This document shows positions 11,609-23,309 of a DNA stretch of 64,000 bases, one piece after another. Position 1 is the stretch's first letter. Each line of letters starts with the position of its first letter. This DNA is from Basidiobolus meristosporus CBS 931.73 (Eukaryota > Basidiobolomycota > Basidiobolomycetes > Basidiobolales > Basidiobolaceae): NCBI GenBank assembly GCA_002104905.1, contig MCFE01000308.1, positions 1 through 64,000 of the forward strand. The letters run 5' to 3'. The translations under genes were made by a program, and so were the position numbers. The notes beneath the pieces are model-generated. The model was not told the origin of the DNA, did not search any database, and saw nothing but the letters and a program-made list of their open reading frames with translations.

Positions 11609-14533
11609 TTACAACTTCAACCGCTTCAAGAGTTGGGAACAGAATTCCTTGTATTCCCATGTTGGGCCGCCAAGTCTTCGGAATCTGACCCCGTGAAGAC
11701 CAAGCAGTAAGGGGACTTTGACTATTGTGATCTGGAAACGCAAGGCTCCTTCCTCAATCTCATTTGGACCGGTCACTTCATCCTCGTCTTCAGAGCTGCT
11801 TTCTCTCGAGAATGGATCAGATTCGATTTTCTTGTTGCTGGCATGCTCGACAGACGTCTCTCCAGAGGCGTCCCTTGGACGATAACCATCGTGTCGGCCC
11901 CGAGAGAGAAGTGACCGATGACGACGTACCCCATGTTGAGGACCCCCAGGCTGCTCTTCACAAGCATTGACCGAAAGCAATTTAGGCTTTGGTGCGTCTT
12001 TGTTAGGTCTACGAACGCACTCGAAATAACCCTTGCCTTCGTGCCATTCAACCCCCAATTGCTCCAAAGCTTTGATGATGTTTGAACGGATGGTTGCAGG
12101 CTTCTTGGTACTGGTTGTAGCAACCGAGAAAAGCCCCTTCAGAAATACTGGTTTAATGTAAGTATCAGCAGCCCTATCAGGTTTGTGAGAGGTTGGCTCA
12201 TCCTGGCAATCCCGGTTATGGGAGGGAGCGGGCGAGGCCGGTAGGCGAATTTCTGGTGGGGACCTCTTACTAGCAGGCTCGTTACGAGCACGTCCGGATG
12301 TTTCCTTCAGGCTAGTAGCGCGAGATACCATGGTAGAATGCTTCTCTTGGAACTGCTCATGACTAGCCTTCGGGTGAATTCTCCGACGATTCTCGGGAAA
12401 GTCAAATGTCAGATTCTGATTCCTTGGTTGAGGAGCATGCACTGATTTACTACGGAATACACCGCTCGACGCTTTTTCGGTGGTGGTTTCTTCATCAGAT
12501 ACCTTGTGTTGACGCTCTCGCCGTCCTTTACCGTTTCTTCCTGATCGTAAGGCTTGGCTGATTCTACGGAAAACGCCACCAGATTTTGAGTCTTTGTTTC
12601 TCGAAGGCGATCTTCCACTAGAGGGAGAGATATCTGAAGCCGGGGCGGTAGGGTATTCCTCCACATCATTCAACTCCGACCTCGTGTGGTCTGGATAACG
12701 ATTTATGGATTTACCTTGCTCATCTACGACATCATCATAACTATTATTGTCAACCGATGGCGGGGGTGAAAGATATGTTCTAGGGGAGTGGTTGGGATTG
12801 GGGGAACCCACGGACGACTCCGAAAGCGAAGGAGACGTAGGACAGTCAAGCTCTCTCTCACGCTCCATCTTCTCCTGCACCAGATGATAGATGGACAACA
12901 GGGGGTGGCTAAAGTTGTTCTTGATAATCTCCCCATGGGGCGAGTAAACCGACTGCTTTCGATATGCATCACTTTGCATAATTCGCTCCAGCTCAACCTT
13001 GATACTCTCCTCATCGCCAAAGTCAAACCCGGTCATCCGTTTGATCACATTAGGGTCGAGGCAGGAAGACAGCGGCTGACGATGAGGTACATAGTTTTCG
13101 ATAGGGTTGTCATACCCTATGTTCATCCATGGATGATGGATCACCTCACCCATGCTGGCTCGTTCTAAAGGATTAGTGACGAGCATTCGAGACAAGAGGT
13201 GTTTACACTCTATCGGGAATAAAGGGGTTGATTAATGAAGGGAACCACATTTGGTAATCGAGTATTTCCCATTACCGCTGCTAAGCCAGTTGGGATATTC
13301 CACGTAGCCTCTTTTGATCTTTGCATGCAGAGCAGGCATGCTTTTGTCATCGAACGGAACTTTCCCGCAGACAAGTACATACAAAACGATCCCCATGCTC
13401 CAGATATCTACCTCAGGTCCGGTGTAAGCCCGCGCACTCAGCAACTCGGGGGCCGCGAAGTACAGCGATCCGCAAAAAGTGGAGAGGTGGGAGCGAGGGG
13501 AATACAGGTTGGAGAGGCCGAAATCGATGATCTTGATGGATCCGTCGCTGGCAATAAGTATGTTCTCGATCTTGAGATCTGCAAGGGAACCCATATTAGC
13601 TCATGGCCTGAGCAAGTTGCCAACAAGGATTGGACGAAACATACCTCTGTGGACCACGGAATTTCTGTGGCAGTAATCTGGATTGGAAGCGTATCGTCAG
13701 TACATCGAAATCATTCCTACCGGACTACGAAACCAAACCACCAACCTAGAGCTGAGCAAATCTGTCTAGCGAATTTCCGGGCATTCTTCTCCTTCAATTT
13801 GCCGTGACTGATGATATAATCCAGCAGCTGGCCCCCGCTGATGTACTCCAAGAAGAGATAGTAATGATTCGGATGGACGACGATGTCCTTGAGTCTCACG
13901 ATATTCGGATGAACCAATAGAGACATGATGGAAGCTTCTCGAATCACTCGGATTTCTTTATTCTCATCCTTGGCAGGATTTCCGGGCGCTTGCTGTGCAT
14001 CATGATTTGGACGTTGCGCCCGTGAGATAATCTTGACCGCAACCTAAGAAAAAGTGATCCGTGTGAGATCAATATATCCCTCGATACATCAAAATCATGC
14101 GTGCCAAGATGAAAACAATCTTGATCGATCCATCCTGGCCAATAAACAATGAGACTACCTTTTCCCCTGTAACATGGTGGACGCCTAGCTTCACTTTGCC
14201 CATGCTGCCAGTGCCCAAGGTTTTGGTGAGCTGGTAGCTCCCGATATATTTCCTGCTGCGTGAAGAATGGCTTCTTTGCACTGTCGAAGTAGGGGGTGGG
14301 TCATGTGGCCTTCTTGGAGATTGCCCAGAATTCCAGCCAGGTGAAGAGCGGTCAGGATTGGAGTAGTTGCGCGAACTCTGACCAGAGGGTGGGCTCGAGG
14401 GCTCGTAACATCTCCTCTCGCTTCTAGTGGAAGGATTGCGACGAATGGACGACGTACGAGTCGGGAAGTGTGGCTCGGGAGGCTGTGGTAAGCCACTCAA
14501 TTCCGATGGGTGCAAAATCTTTAATTCGTTCAT
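11609..14533 (-). CDS. KIN1/KIN2 (MARK/PAR-1) family Ser/Thr kinase with KA1 domain, 869 aa
   Basis: Five exons: 14533-14159, 14043-13746, 13677-13645, 13578-13276 and 13209-11609. Introns are 115, 68, 66 and 66 nt and phases close. The Ser/Pro-rich N-terminus is followed at about residue 97 by the kinase domain: [11 protein letters not shown] glycine loop, VAVKII lysine, HRDLKIEN catalytic loop, IDFGLSN, and the activation-loop T in STFCGS before AAPELL. A long basic, Ser-rich linker leads to a C-terminal KA1 domain ([16 protein letters not shown] through [10 protein letters not shown] to the final LKRLKL), which binds acidic membrane lipids and auto-inhibits the kinase. In yeasts these kinases act at the cortex in polarity, exocytosis and septation. 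The family context suggests activation by phosphorylation of the activation-loop Thr. Exon 3 is only 33 nt, and gene finders may miss it. Confidence 0.92.
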
Positions 14534-16279
14534 CTGGCTTCAGAACAGGGTAAGGGAGCTGCTAGTAAGAAATAACTAAAGAGGAGAAAGGCGAGCAGTC
14601 GTCAAACAGAGCAGTGCTAGTTGCTGACAAGCTTCGCAAAGGACTGGGAGGATTGGGTTGAGAATAATCAAATCGTGCAACAAACGTAATGGAAAGATAT
14701 GAAGTTGGTAGTGAAATAGGAGACAAGGTGATGAGATGTGGAGGGGAAAGAAGCTGAAATAGAGAACCGCCAGTCGACGAAAGGTCTTATTTGCGGGGAA
14801 TTCAAAAGCCAGAACATGGCAGGTTTACTATTTGAAATATTATGTATCAAATAAGGATACAAATTTAATGATTCCCAATTTAGGCAAAAGAGGGGATTTG
14901 GTGGATTGGGTACTGAGATCTCCTAGCATCAATCATACTACGAAGGACCTTGTGAGCCAACAGTGGCCACCGTTATCGAAACAATTCTCGCTGGAGATAT
15001 AATCCACAATGTTTCATAAAAGCTCACAGAATGACGCTCTTTAGCAACCACGCATACGAGCCAGGATCGAAGAGCAAAAAACGGATTGCTTACGAATAAA
15101 CTTCCAATAATTTGAGACCCTCGCTTGCCTGATCGTAACATGCAATATATATCGTGTCACTGGTACTAAATTTATTTGGATTAGTTTTTATAATGCCAAT
15201 GATCAATGAAAGGTCATTAAATCAATGGTCTCATTTAAGTAACACACCATGTAATTAATAATAGAATGTAGTGTTGTATGTAATACCGAATATCAAGGAT
15301 GAGTATCTAGAGTAGATATATCGTTGACTCCTTGTCATCATCAGAGCTGAGAAAGAGTAAGGCTTTACATCATGGGGCACTCGATAGGCAATGCCACCAT
15401 TTTCTCTAGCCATATTATATGCATCCCACACCTCGATGCAGGTAATTGGGCTAATAAAAAATAATGGGAATCGTGAGATACACCGAATTTCAGCCTGGTA
15501 ACCCAAGTAAATTAAGTGGTCGCCAAGAAATTTTGGTGAGAACTTTGCTAAGAATAAATGTTGCGTTTGGGCTAGTGGGTGTTCCTACACATAGCGGATC
15601 CTCACTGAACACGGTTAGCCTTGGCTATTTTAAAACACCAGCTATCCATAAGCTGTAAAAACCTTAAATAGGTTCATGTTATTTGCCACTATTTATAACG
15701 GGAGGCCAAATTGAGATTAAATTTACATATTTTGAGAATCTCTCGTGTCACGACAAATGCTCAACAATTACTTCATATCAGAACCAGGCTTACACTTGAG
15801 GCGACGTGCGGTTGCGTACCAAAATGGCTGCATCCTCCTCAATGGTGATTGCGGGAAGTACCCCCCAACAATCCTGGAATATCGGCAAGAGCCTTTGTTT
15901 TATTCCAATACCTTTGATGCCTACTAGCTGGTCTATGCCAGGGAACGTAAAGATTGAAAGGTTGCGGAATGTATTTGTGAATCTTCGCTAAATGAATTTG
16001 GGATAAATGTTTCATTGCCTTCGCCTCTAGTGTTGTTGACAGTAACAAAATGATGCTGAGCTACCATACCACACAATGAAGTGTAGCTCATCCAGTAAGG
16101 ACACTAAGCAATTACTCGACTGTATGGCTATGCATAAGATTAAGCAACCACGAATATGAGGACTCACGCTTCATTATTTTATTCACGAATTAACCACTTT
16201 CAATCAAAATCATATATTTGGGGATCCCCGAAATATAGTTTACAAAACTAATGCTAATTTGTATCTCAAATACTGTGTA
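14534..16279. other. Intergenic, no supported gene
   Basis: It holds the KIN1-like upstream region and the 3' flank of M13 copy 1. No frame longer than 83 codons and no LTR similarity was noticed. Confidence 0.5.
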
Positions 16280-18307
16280 TTACCAGATGTTGACTCTCTC
16301 GGCTTCGCTACGGTACATTTTATCACCTTCCTTGACACCGAAAGCGTCATAGAATTCCTTGAAGTTGGATAAGGGACCATTGACTCTCCAAATGCCTGGG
16401 GCATGAGGGTCGGTACGAAGGCGGTAAAGAGCCTCTTCCTTGCGAACAACATTCTTCCAGACCGAAGCATAGGCAGTGAAGAACTGTTGCTCAGGAGTAA
16501 GTCCATCAACAGTACCAACGGCGCCAGGGTTGTTCTTTTGCCATTCTTGGAAAGCGAGATAAGACAATTTGACTCCACCGATATCAGCAATGTTTTCACC
16601 CTGGGTTAGGTTTCCATTGACCTTGGAGCCGTACATATCGAAGGTACTGTAAAGGTCAATGACAGTCTTGGCACGTTTATCGAACTCAGCAGCATCCTTG
16701 GGAGTCCACCAATCTTCAAGATTGCCTTGGGCGTTGTAGCTACGACCCTGGTCATCATATCCGTGGGTGATTTCGTGACCAATAACAGCGCCAATGCCAC
16801 CGAAATTGGCTGCAGCATTTCCTCTAGGATCCTTCTCATCAGGAGCGTAGAAGAATGGAGGCTGCAGGATACCAGCGGGGAATGCAATATCATTGTAGTT
16901 GGGATCATAGTAAGCATTAACCTCATAAGCAGTCATGAACCACTTGGATTTGTCGGTTGGACCATTGGAGGCCGACAGAACTGACTTGAAATTGGCGGCG
17001 TTGAGGTCAAGGACGTTGGTGAGGAATGGACTCTTGCGAGAAATCTTGATGTGAGAATAGTCCTTCCATTTGTCAGGATAACCAACCTTCACATTAAGGC
17101 CTTTCAATTTCTCAAGGGCGCGCTTACGAGTTTCTGGACTCATCCACTCGATGGTATCGAGGCGAGTGGCAAGTGCGTTTTGGATCAACTTGACCATCTC
17201 CAAAGCTTGGGCTTTAGCTTCAGGCTTGAATTTCTCCTGCACAAACAGCTGACTCAAGGTATCGGGAATTTGGGAGCCTATCTCGCTCAAAAGGAACTTG
17301 CCACGGGGGGATGGTTCACTTTGGCCACGGAGTGTACGACCGTAGAATTCAAAATCTTGTGCTTTGAACTGCTGGTCAAGATAGGTTGCACTGAATCCTA
17401 GAACATGCCATTCAAAATAGGTGCGCCAGTCCTCAGCACGGAATTGTTTGAATAGAGTGTTGAAGAACTTCAAGAAGTTGGGATTATCAACAATGACATC
17501 ACCATCTCCGAAGCAATGTCCCTTTTTCCATCCTAAGGATTGGCAATAGTTCAACCATGGGAATGCGGGCGTGATTTCTTTCAGTTGTTGGAAGCTAAGT
17601 TTGTTGTAGGTGCGATACACATCACGTTGTTCAACGGAAGATAGAGAGTTCTTAGCTAGGCCGGTTTCGAAATTCAACACAACCTTAGCCTTGGCCTGGG
17701 CGTTTTTGACCTTGGCAAGGGTAAGGATTTTCTCAATATGGGCAAGGTACTTTTGACGGATTTCAGCTTGGCCCTCTTCAGTATAATACTCTCTGCTGGG
17801 AAGAGAGAGACCGTTTTGACCGATGTAGCTCAACGTCCATGTAGAGTTCTTACTATCGGGCAGGGAGGAAATACCGAATAGAGGGCTTGAGCCATGAACG
17901 GAGACTGACAGACTATGAAGCTTGCCAAGTACTTTGGCAGCATCGTTAGGTGAGCGAATGCTACCTACATCACGAAGTAGACTCTTGATAGGAGCCAAAC
18001 CAGCCTTTTGGATAAGGGCGGTATCCATGCCCGAGGCATAGAAATCTCCCAAGAGACCACTTTTAGTAGAGTTGCCAGACTTTTCTAAGGTAGCCAGAAG
18101 GAAGTCGGAATTTCTCTGGTCAAGGACAGAGAAGGTGTTCCAGATGGAGCGATCGCCAGGCAGAGTGGTGTTCTTGATCCAATCGTAGTTGGCATGGAAG
18201 TAGAAATCTTGGGTGGCAGCAGGGGCTTGGGCCGGTAAGTCCTGTGCGTACACTGAGCTACCAGTGACTGCCAAAGACAATAGAAGAAGTCTAGTAGAGG
18301 TGCGCAT
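16280..18307 (-). CDS. Secreted M13 (neprilysin-like) zinc metallopeptidase, copy 1, 675 aa
   Basis: An M13-family endopeptidase that cleaves short peptides on the N-terminal side of hydrophobic residues. The ATG at 18307 gives a clean signal peptide (MRTSTRLLLLSLAV...YAQ); the frame extends 25 codons further upstream but that extension would bury the signal. Unlike mammalian neprilysin there is no membrane anchor, so it should be secreted. Zinc ligands are HEITH at 511-515 and ENIAD at 571-575; the substrate-backbone motif NAYY is at 464-467. The protein ends in NIW rather than the CxxW of animal members. It is intronless. It is the most divergent of the five copies and lies about 11 kb from the main array, with a PIN-like transporter and ZNF511 gene between. 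It is probably the ancestral paralogue. Confidence 0.93.
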   Translation of the reverse strand: MRTSTRLLLLSLAVTGSSVYAQDLPAQAPAATQDFYFHANYDWIKNTTLPGDRSIWNTFSVLDQRNSDFLLATLEKSGNSTKSGLLGDFYASGMDTALIQKAGLAPIKSLLRDVGSIRSPNDAAKVLGKLHSLSVSVHGSSPLFGISSLPDSKNSTWTLSYIGQNGLSLPSREYYTEEGQAEIRQKYLAHIEKILTLAKVKNAQAKAKVVLNFETGLAKNSLSSVEQRDVYRTYNKLSFQQLKEITPAFPWLNYCQSLGWKKGHCFGDGDVIVDNPNFLKFFNTLFKQFRAEDWRTYFEWHVLGFSATYLDQQFKAQDFEFYGRTLRGQSEPSPRGKFLLSEIGSQIPDTLSQLFVQEKFKPEAKAQALEMVKLIQNALATRLDTIEWMSPETRKRALEKLKGLNVKVGYPDKWKDYSHIKISRKSPFLTNVLDLNAANFKSVLSASNGPTDKSKWFMTAYEVNAYYDPNYNDIAFPAGILQPPFFYAPDEKDPRGNAAANFGGIGAVIGHEITHGYDDQGRSYNAQGNLEDWWTPKDAAEFDKRAKTVIDLYSTFDMYGSKVNGNLTQGENIADIGGVKLSYLAFQEWQKNNPGAVGTVDGLTPEQQFFTAYASVWKNVVRKEEALYRLRTDPHAPGIWRVNGPLSNFKEFYDAFGVKEGDKMYRSEAERVNIW

Positions 18308-18363
18308 ATGAGACAATTTCTTGTAAAGAATTGGATGGTGAACAGAAAGGAATGCGCATGAGG

Positions 18364-18370
18364 TTATATA
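18364..18370 (-). promoter_or_regulatory. TATA box of M13 copy 1
   Basis: It reads TATATAA on the minus strand, 57 nt before the ATG, matching the 65-70 nt spacing of the other M13 copies. Confidence 0.6.
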
Positions 18371-20729
18371 GATTTGGACCATCTCTGGAATAGGTTGAGC
18401 CAGGATTTGATATCAATCAAATGATCGGCTTGAATTGGAAGTTTAAGAGATACAGATATACCCAGTATCCTATATGGCATCCTGCTTTCGAAGAACTAAA
18501 TCCGAACTTTCAAGTTAGTGGGTTCAATCGTGGGGAAACGGAAGTTTGTGGCCCTGTGAGCTCAGCTTTGCTGAAGTGCAATGCAAGAGACGAATTAGTG
18601 ACCTAGAGCTCTTGCGTTGGTCATTGGCTGAAAGCCCAAGGGGATTGGTAAATCGACTTGGTCCAACGATAAGCCGTGTTATAACCAACATGATGAATTA
18701 GAATAAGAGCTGTGAGATACTCATTACTGATCTACCTTATCGCCATTCTATTTGGTGAATTCGTCGTACATCGTCCACAAAGTCACCACCAACTGGTATC
18801 AGTTTGGATGATCCTGGGAAAATCCCAAGAAATGGATGGCCTCTGCTATCGTCACATTTCGATAGGCAATCCCTGGTCAATTTCTAGGATTTGAAGTGAA
18901 ACCATCGAGCTTATACTAATTAGGAATATGCAGAGCTCGAATGATCCGGAAAGTGTGGATTGTAGGCATCATGTGGGCATGAATTTCTCATTGGATAGTC
19001 TTCTGCTCCGAGATATGTTGGATGCACCATGAACAATACGGGCAAAGCCATCATCGATTATTGCGCGGTTGTTACGAGACCTTTGATGTGGTTGTACGCT
19101 AGAGGCCATGCAAGATTATGGATAGAATTGCTGTAGTGTTGCAACCAACCAACTCACTTTGTAGACTGGATCCTGAACTTCGATGGTGTCGTGAGAATCC
19201 AGCACTATCATATCATGGATGGCTCACCTTTCAATTCCTAAATGTGAACAATCTGGTGATACTCGTCACATGTAATCTGCCTAGGGGAGTAGTAATCAGC
19301 CTACCTCAAACTCTCTCCCATCCACCTCCACATCACTATTGCAACATCGGTGGTTCTTTGGACACAGTAACGTAGATGAATAGCCGTTCTATCTATATTT
19401 TCAACGGAAATGCTTATCTGCCATATCTTAGGGTCGTTTAGTTCCTAATATGTTAGAATTCGCTCCACGTTATCAACATGTCGTGCTTGACGAGGTCGAA
19501 GGAGATGGGTTTGATTAGGTGCGAATGTTACCTTCATGGGTTACAGTGTGGCTTAAACTGGTTATTAGGCTACATCTATCCCAGGTACAAGCTCAACTAT
19601 CAATCTCCATAAGGACGCTGTTTGATGTTCCTCATGAATAGAAATATTCGTAGAGGTGAACAACCTCTACCGCCACGCTATATGTGGCATCATAACTACA
19701 AAAAGAAAATTCGTCATGCCCCTGGGTACTAGCTCCAGTTGATAGATGGATGTTTCGTGTTGATGGGGTTCTTTTATTTGTTGAACCCTACCTAATAGGA
19801 GCGCATGGGAAGAAAGACTCGCAAGAAGCATCCTTAGTGACTGTGTGATCTGAGATCCAGAAGTGCGACCTAAAAATGCCCAGGGACTCGGATTATGTGG
19901 TTAAAAAGGTACAACATAATTGCATGAACGGCCGAACCATTTGATATGAAAGGATTCCGTTGAGATCTCAATTACAAAAAGGGCGTGGTCTAGCTGAAAA
20001 TATACATCTCTTAATATTTGGGAGTTGGACGGGATACTGAGTGAGATGAGACAAAGCCCGTTTTTGGTGAGGATTCAGCAATGAGAAAAGAGGTGATGCT
20101 CGACAGAAACAGTTAGTATACTTGTTAAGCGTTAGAGCCTGTGATGAATATGTTCCCCCATAACACCTGGAGACATTCCGCCACTAATTAGAATAGCGCA
20201 CATATAAAAATGCACATCTGATACTGACTGCTTTCCATTTTACACCCACCTTTCCCATGTTTGCTTCAATCAATTGAGAGTATAATATCCTTTTGTTATT
20301 CATCCAGTTCAACATGCCTAGGAATCTAGAAACTATCGTTCTCTTAATATTATGCTCAAAATATCCCTATGAAAAATATCATACTTGGAATTCAACTTAT
20401 AAACTGCTGGTATTCTGCTGGTATTTTAATAGTATTTTGCTGGCAATCAGCGCTGGTGCTTTCCTTCAAATTATTAGTAGTAAATCTTTGTGGAAGTAGC
20501 GAGTAGGTTATTATCAAATTAGTTTGTCTGCCAAATGGCAAGAACATGAGATATTCAGAGCAGTAAGTTTCGCTCAACTTGGAACTCTGCTGGCCTTCAG
20601 TTAATTTTTTTCTTAGGGCATGTGAATGTTGATTGACATTTGAAAGAGCCATGTTAATTGTGCTACAGAAATCTTCATATGAAAGCTGGAGTAAGTCCGC
20701 AATACTTAGTGACCATGTATCTTTAAGCA
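18371..20729. other. Intergenic, no supported gene
   Basis: About 2.3 kb. The small open frames show no domain or splice structure. The upstream box shared by copies 3-6 is not obvious upstream of copy 1. Confidence 0.45.
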
Positions 20730-20811
20730 TTTGTAAGAGCTTTGGAGATATTGGAAGTAATTGGGACAACAAATAGATTATGGAACTTTCACTTAATGAT
20801 TTGCTCAATGT
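20730..20811 (-). repeat. Copia LTR relic J, part 1 (3' end, inverted)
   Basis: This is the reverse complement of the last 80 or so bases of the 347-bp LTR family seen at 28.1 and 63.4 kb. It runs up to the left end of LTR A. Confidence 0.6.
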
Positions 20812-21158
20812 TGTTGTAGATTTTGTAATTACACCTAAATATTCACCTAACTTAGTCACTTAGATCATAGTCTACAGATCCTAGAGAATTCTGACCAAAT
20901 TCCTTGACAGGATTTACTTGGAATACTTTCACCAAAATATCAAGTACCCAGGACGTTGGAAATTGATATATTGTCCAAACAGCCCCAGACCTTGCACACA
21001 TGCTGTTGGGACCTTTTAGACATACTCTACATGTTTTGCTGGCCAAGGTCACCCAAAAGTATATATACTACTTTTATATTCAATAAATCATCAAGTGAAA
21101 AACCACATAATCTACTTGCTCTCCCAATCACTTCCAATATCTCCAAAACTCTTAAACA
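20812..21158 (+). repeat. Solo copia-type LTR A, 347 bp
   Basis: It begins TGTTGTAG, contains the family landmarks CACCTAACTTAGTCACTTAGATC, a TATA-like stretch and AATAAATC near the 3' end, and ends in a decayed ACAACA. Its length equals the intact family members. It sits inside an older inverted LTR (J), but no clean target-site duplication is visible. Confidence 0.7.
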
Positions 21159-21289
21159 AATAATTTGGTGAAGCTATTATAAGTAAATCCCAATAAGGAA
21201 TTTGGGCAGATTTTCTAAGACTTGTAGACTATGATCTAAGTGACCAAGTTAGGTGAATACTCAGGTGTAATTACAAAATTTGTAACAGA
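21159..21289 (-). repeat. Copia LTR relic J, part 2 (5' end, inverted)
   Basis: Reverse complement of the first 125 or so bases of the LTR. The middle of this inverted copy is missing, so LTR A either inserted with a deletion or J was already broken. Confidence 0.55.
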
Positions 21290-21576
21290 TTATAGTCTGT
21301 GAGTCAGAAGAACTTGCACAAGTTCATTGTTGGAACTCAGAATACTGCACCAAAATATCAAGTACACAGGACATGAGAAATCTCAGACTTGTTCAAAGAG
21401 CCCCAAAGCTTGTACATATGATCTTGAGATCCCTTTAAGCATATTCTACAAGCTTTTTTTTGCCAACACCTTGTCAAGTATAAATACAACTTTCACAGAC
21501 AATAAATCATTATGTAGAAATCCATATTATACTCGTTCTCCAAATCACTTCGAACATCTTCAAAACCCTTACAACA
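21290..21576 (+). repeat. Degenerate copia LTR K
   Basis: A diverged LTR lacking its first 55 or so bases. It keeps the CAAAATATCAAGTAC and CAATAAATCA landmarks and the terminal ACAACA. Confidence 0.6.
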
Positions 21577-23250
21577 TAGCCCCAGTGACTAAATTAGTAT
21601 CTAAGGATTATAAGTGTAGCCTGGGATGATTTTCATGCTCATTACCTGATTCATCCACACATTCAAAAGTTTGGAATAGGCACGTGATCAGAAGGGTGTG
21701 TTGCATATATATCTACCTTCAAGATATATCCAAATCACCCTGCCTAAGCTAATAAGATTCTAATTTCGAAATAAATATAACACCCACTTTGCTACAACCA
21801 TTGCATAAAGATCGTTAGTATATGCATCCTGTCTGTCAGATAGATAGTATAAACTTTGACTCACTTTATACTTGAATTTATATGGACTCCAGCATAACAT
21901 CTGGGCATGATGTCTCATAAAACACAAAATCCGAGAGCGAATTGTAATGCTTTGCAAAGTCACCGAACGTACGAAACAAATAATAGTTGACGATACATAC
22001 ATTGGGGTGACTGATCAACAACGCACATATAACACCACCACTGAGTATCTTAGATTAATTGAGTTTCACAATCCTAAGACCATGATATTGTCGATTAATG
22101 GGAGCCCAGCCGAAAACCGATACAGATCTGATTATACCGCCTTGTAGCGCCAAGGGCTAAAAATCTAGAAAATCTATCAAGCATTAGAACTTATGTGGCA
22201 CAACGATTTTGCCTAATCCCTCGCCATTGTCTATTTTTGTAAGTAGCTCTGCTTAGTTGATGTTATCACTTTCTGAAGATAGAACTGAGGCAGTATGGAA
22301 TACTATGTGCTGCTGCTTGTGTCGGATAGAATTCCATGATTTGAGTGGTTTCCGTAGTAAGCTCAGTACCCATATTCCAAGCAATACGTTTAGATAAGGC
22401 AATGCTTCGCATATTCGATTTTAGCATCTGAAAATCCCCAAAGTAGGTACCCTGTGCTCTTTAGCCGCGGTTTCTAAAACGGTTAGGAATACGTTCATCG
22501 CCCAAATGAATGAATGAATGAATCGTTACTCCAGGTACAGATCACCCAAAGTTAGAAGGAATCCTGATATCGAGGAAACCGCTTTCCTAAACCTGTTGCG
22601 ATGAATGGGGTGGTGCTCAATGATCTTCCGGACTCCATTAGCTGATATTCTTGTATCATGAATAATTTGGGTTAGCTGGTAATCATACGAGAAACTTGAC
22701 AGAATGCTTACACATACGCACATGTGGTAGCTCACTAGTTACGGCAAAATTATCTGGAAGACCAGTAATACATTTCGAAACAATGAATGGGAATCTTTGT
22801 GCGGAATGATGTCAACGATGCTAGCCAAGTATGTTGCCGCGCTTATCAACCATCGACTAATGATGCGATGAAGGTCGAATTTGCATCACAGGCTGATAGT
22901 AATAAATCAGTTTCATTTAGGCGAGAATCTTCCATGTATTGGTATATATATGACCTCAAATGGTAGCTAAAAGTGGCAAAATTGGTAAACAAGAGTTTAG
23001 ATTATTCATCCTATTCTAGCCCTTCTAGATTGACATCGAGTTGCCTAGTATGGATGTGTGCTATCTGAATTGGTCACTTTTATACTCGATCAGCATTCTA
23101 ACGCTAATAATTATCGAGTAGGTCTATGTAACCAATTACCATTTGTTTCAATGGTTCCGCTGGAGTACATCAGTCAATTTCATTCTCGGCAGTCAGTGAT
23201 CATACCGTGGAAAATGATTGGTAACAGAGGGCACTGCAAGGAGTTTGCTT
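21577..23250. other. Intergenic, no supported gene
   Basis: Only a short AATG tetranucleotide run near 22505-22523 stands out. It leads into the promoter of the PIN-like transporter. Confidence 0.45.
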
Positions 23251-23253
23251 GGG

Positions 23254-23262
23254 TATATATAA
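23254..23262 (+). promoter_or_regulatory. TATA box of the PIN-like transporter
   Basis: It reads TATATATAA, 48 nt before the ATG at 23310. Confidence 0.6.
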
Positions 23263-23309
23263 GTCTTAGCTCGATGATCGCATTTCAACATCCCTATCTG
23301 TCCTACTCA

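Noticed and set aside
20392-20859. 155-codon minus-strand frame
   Set aside because: It runs through inverted LTR relic J into LTR A and has no domain.
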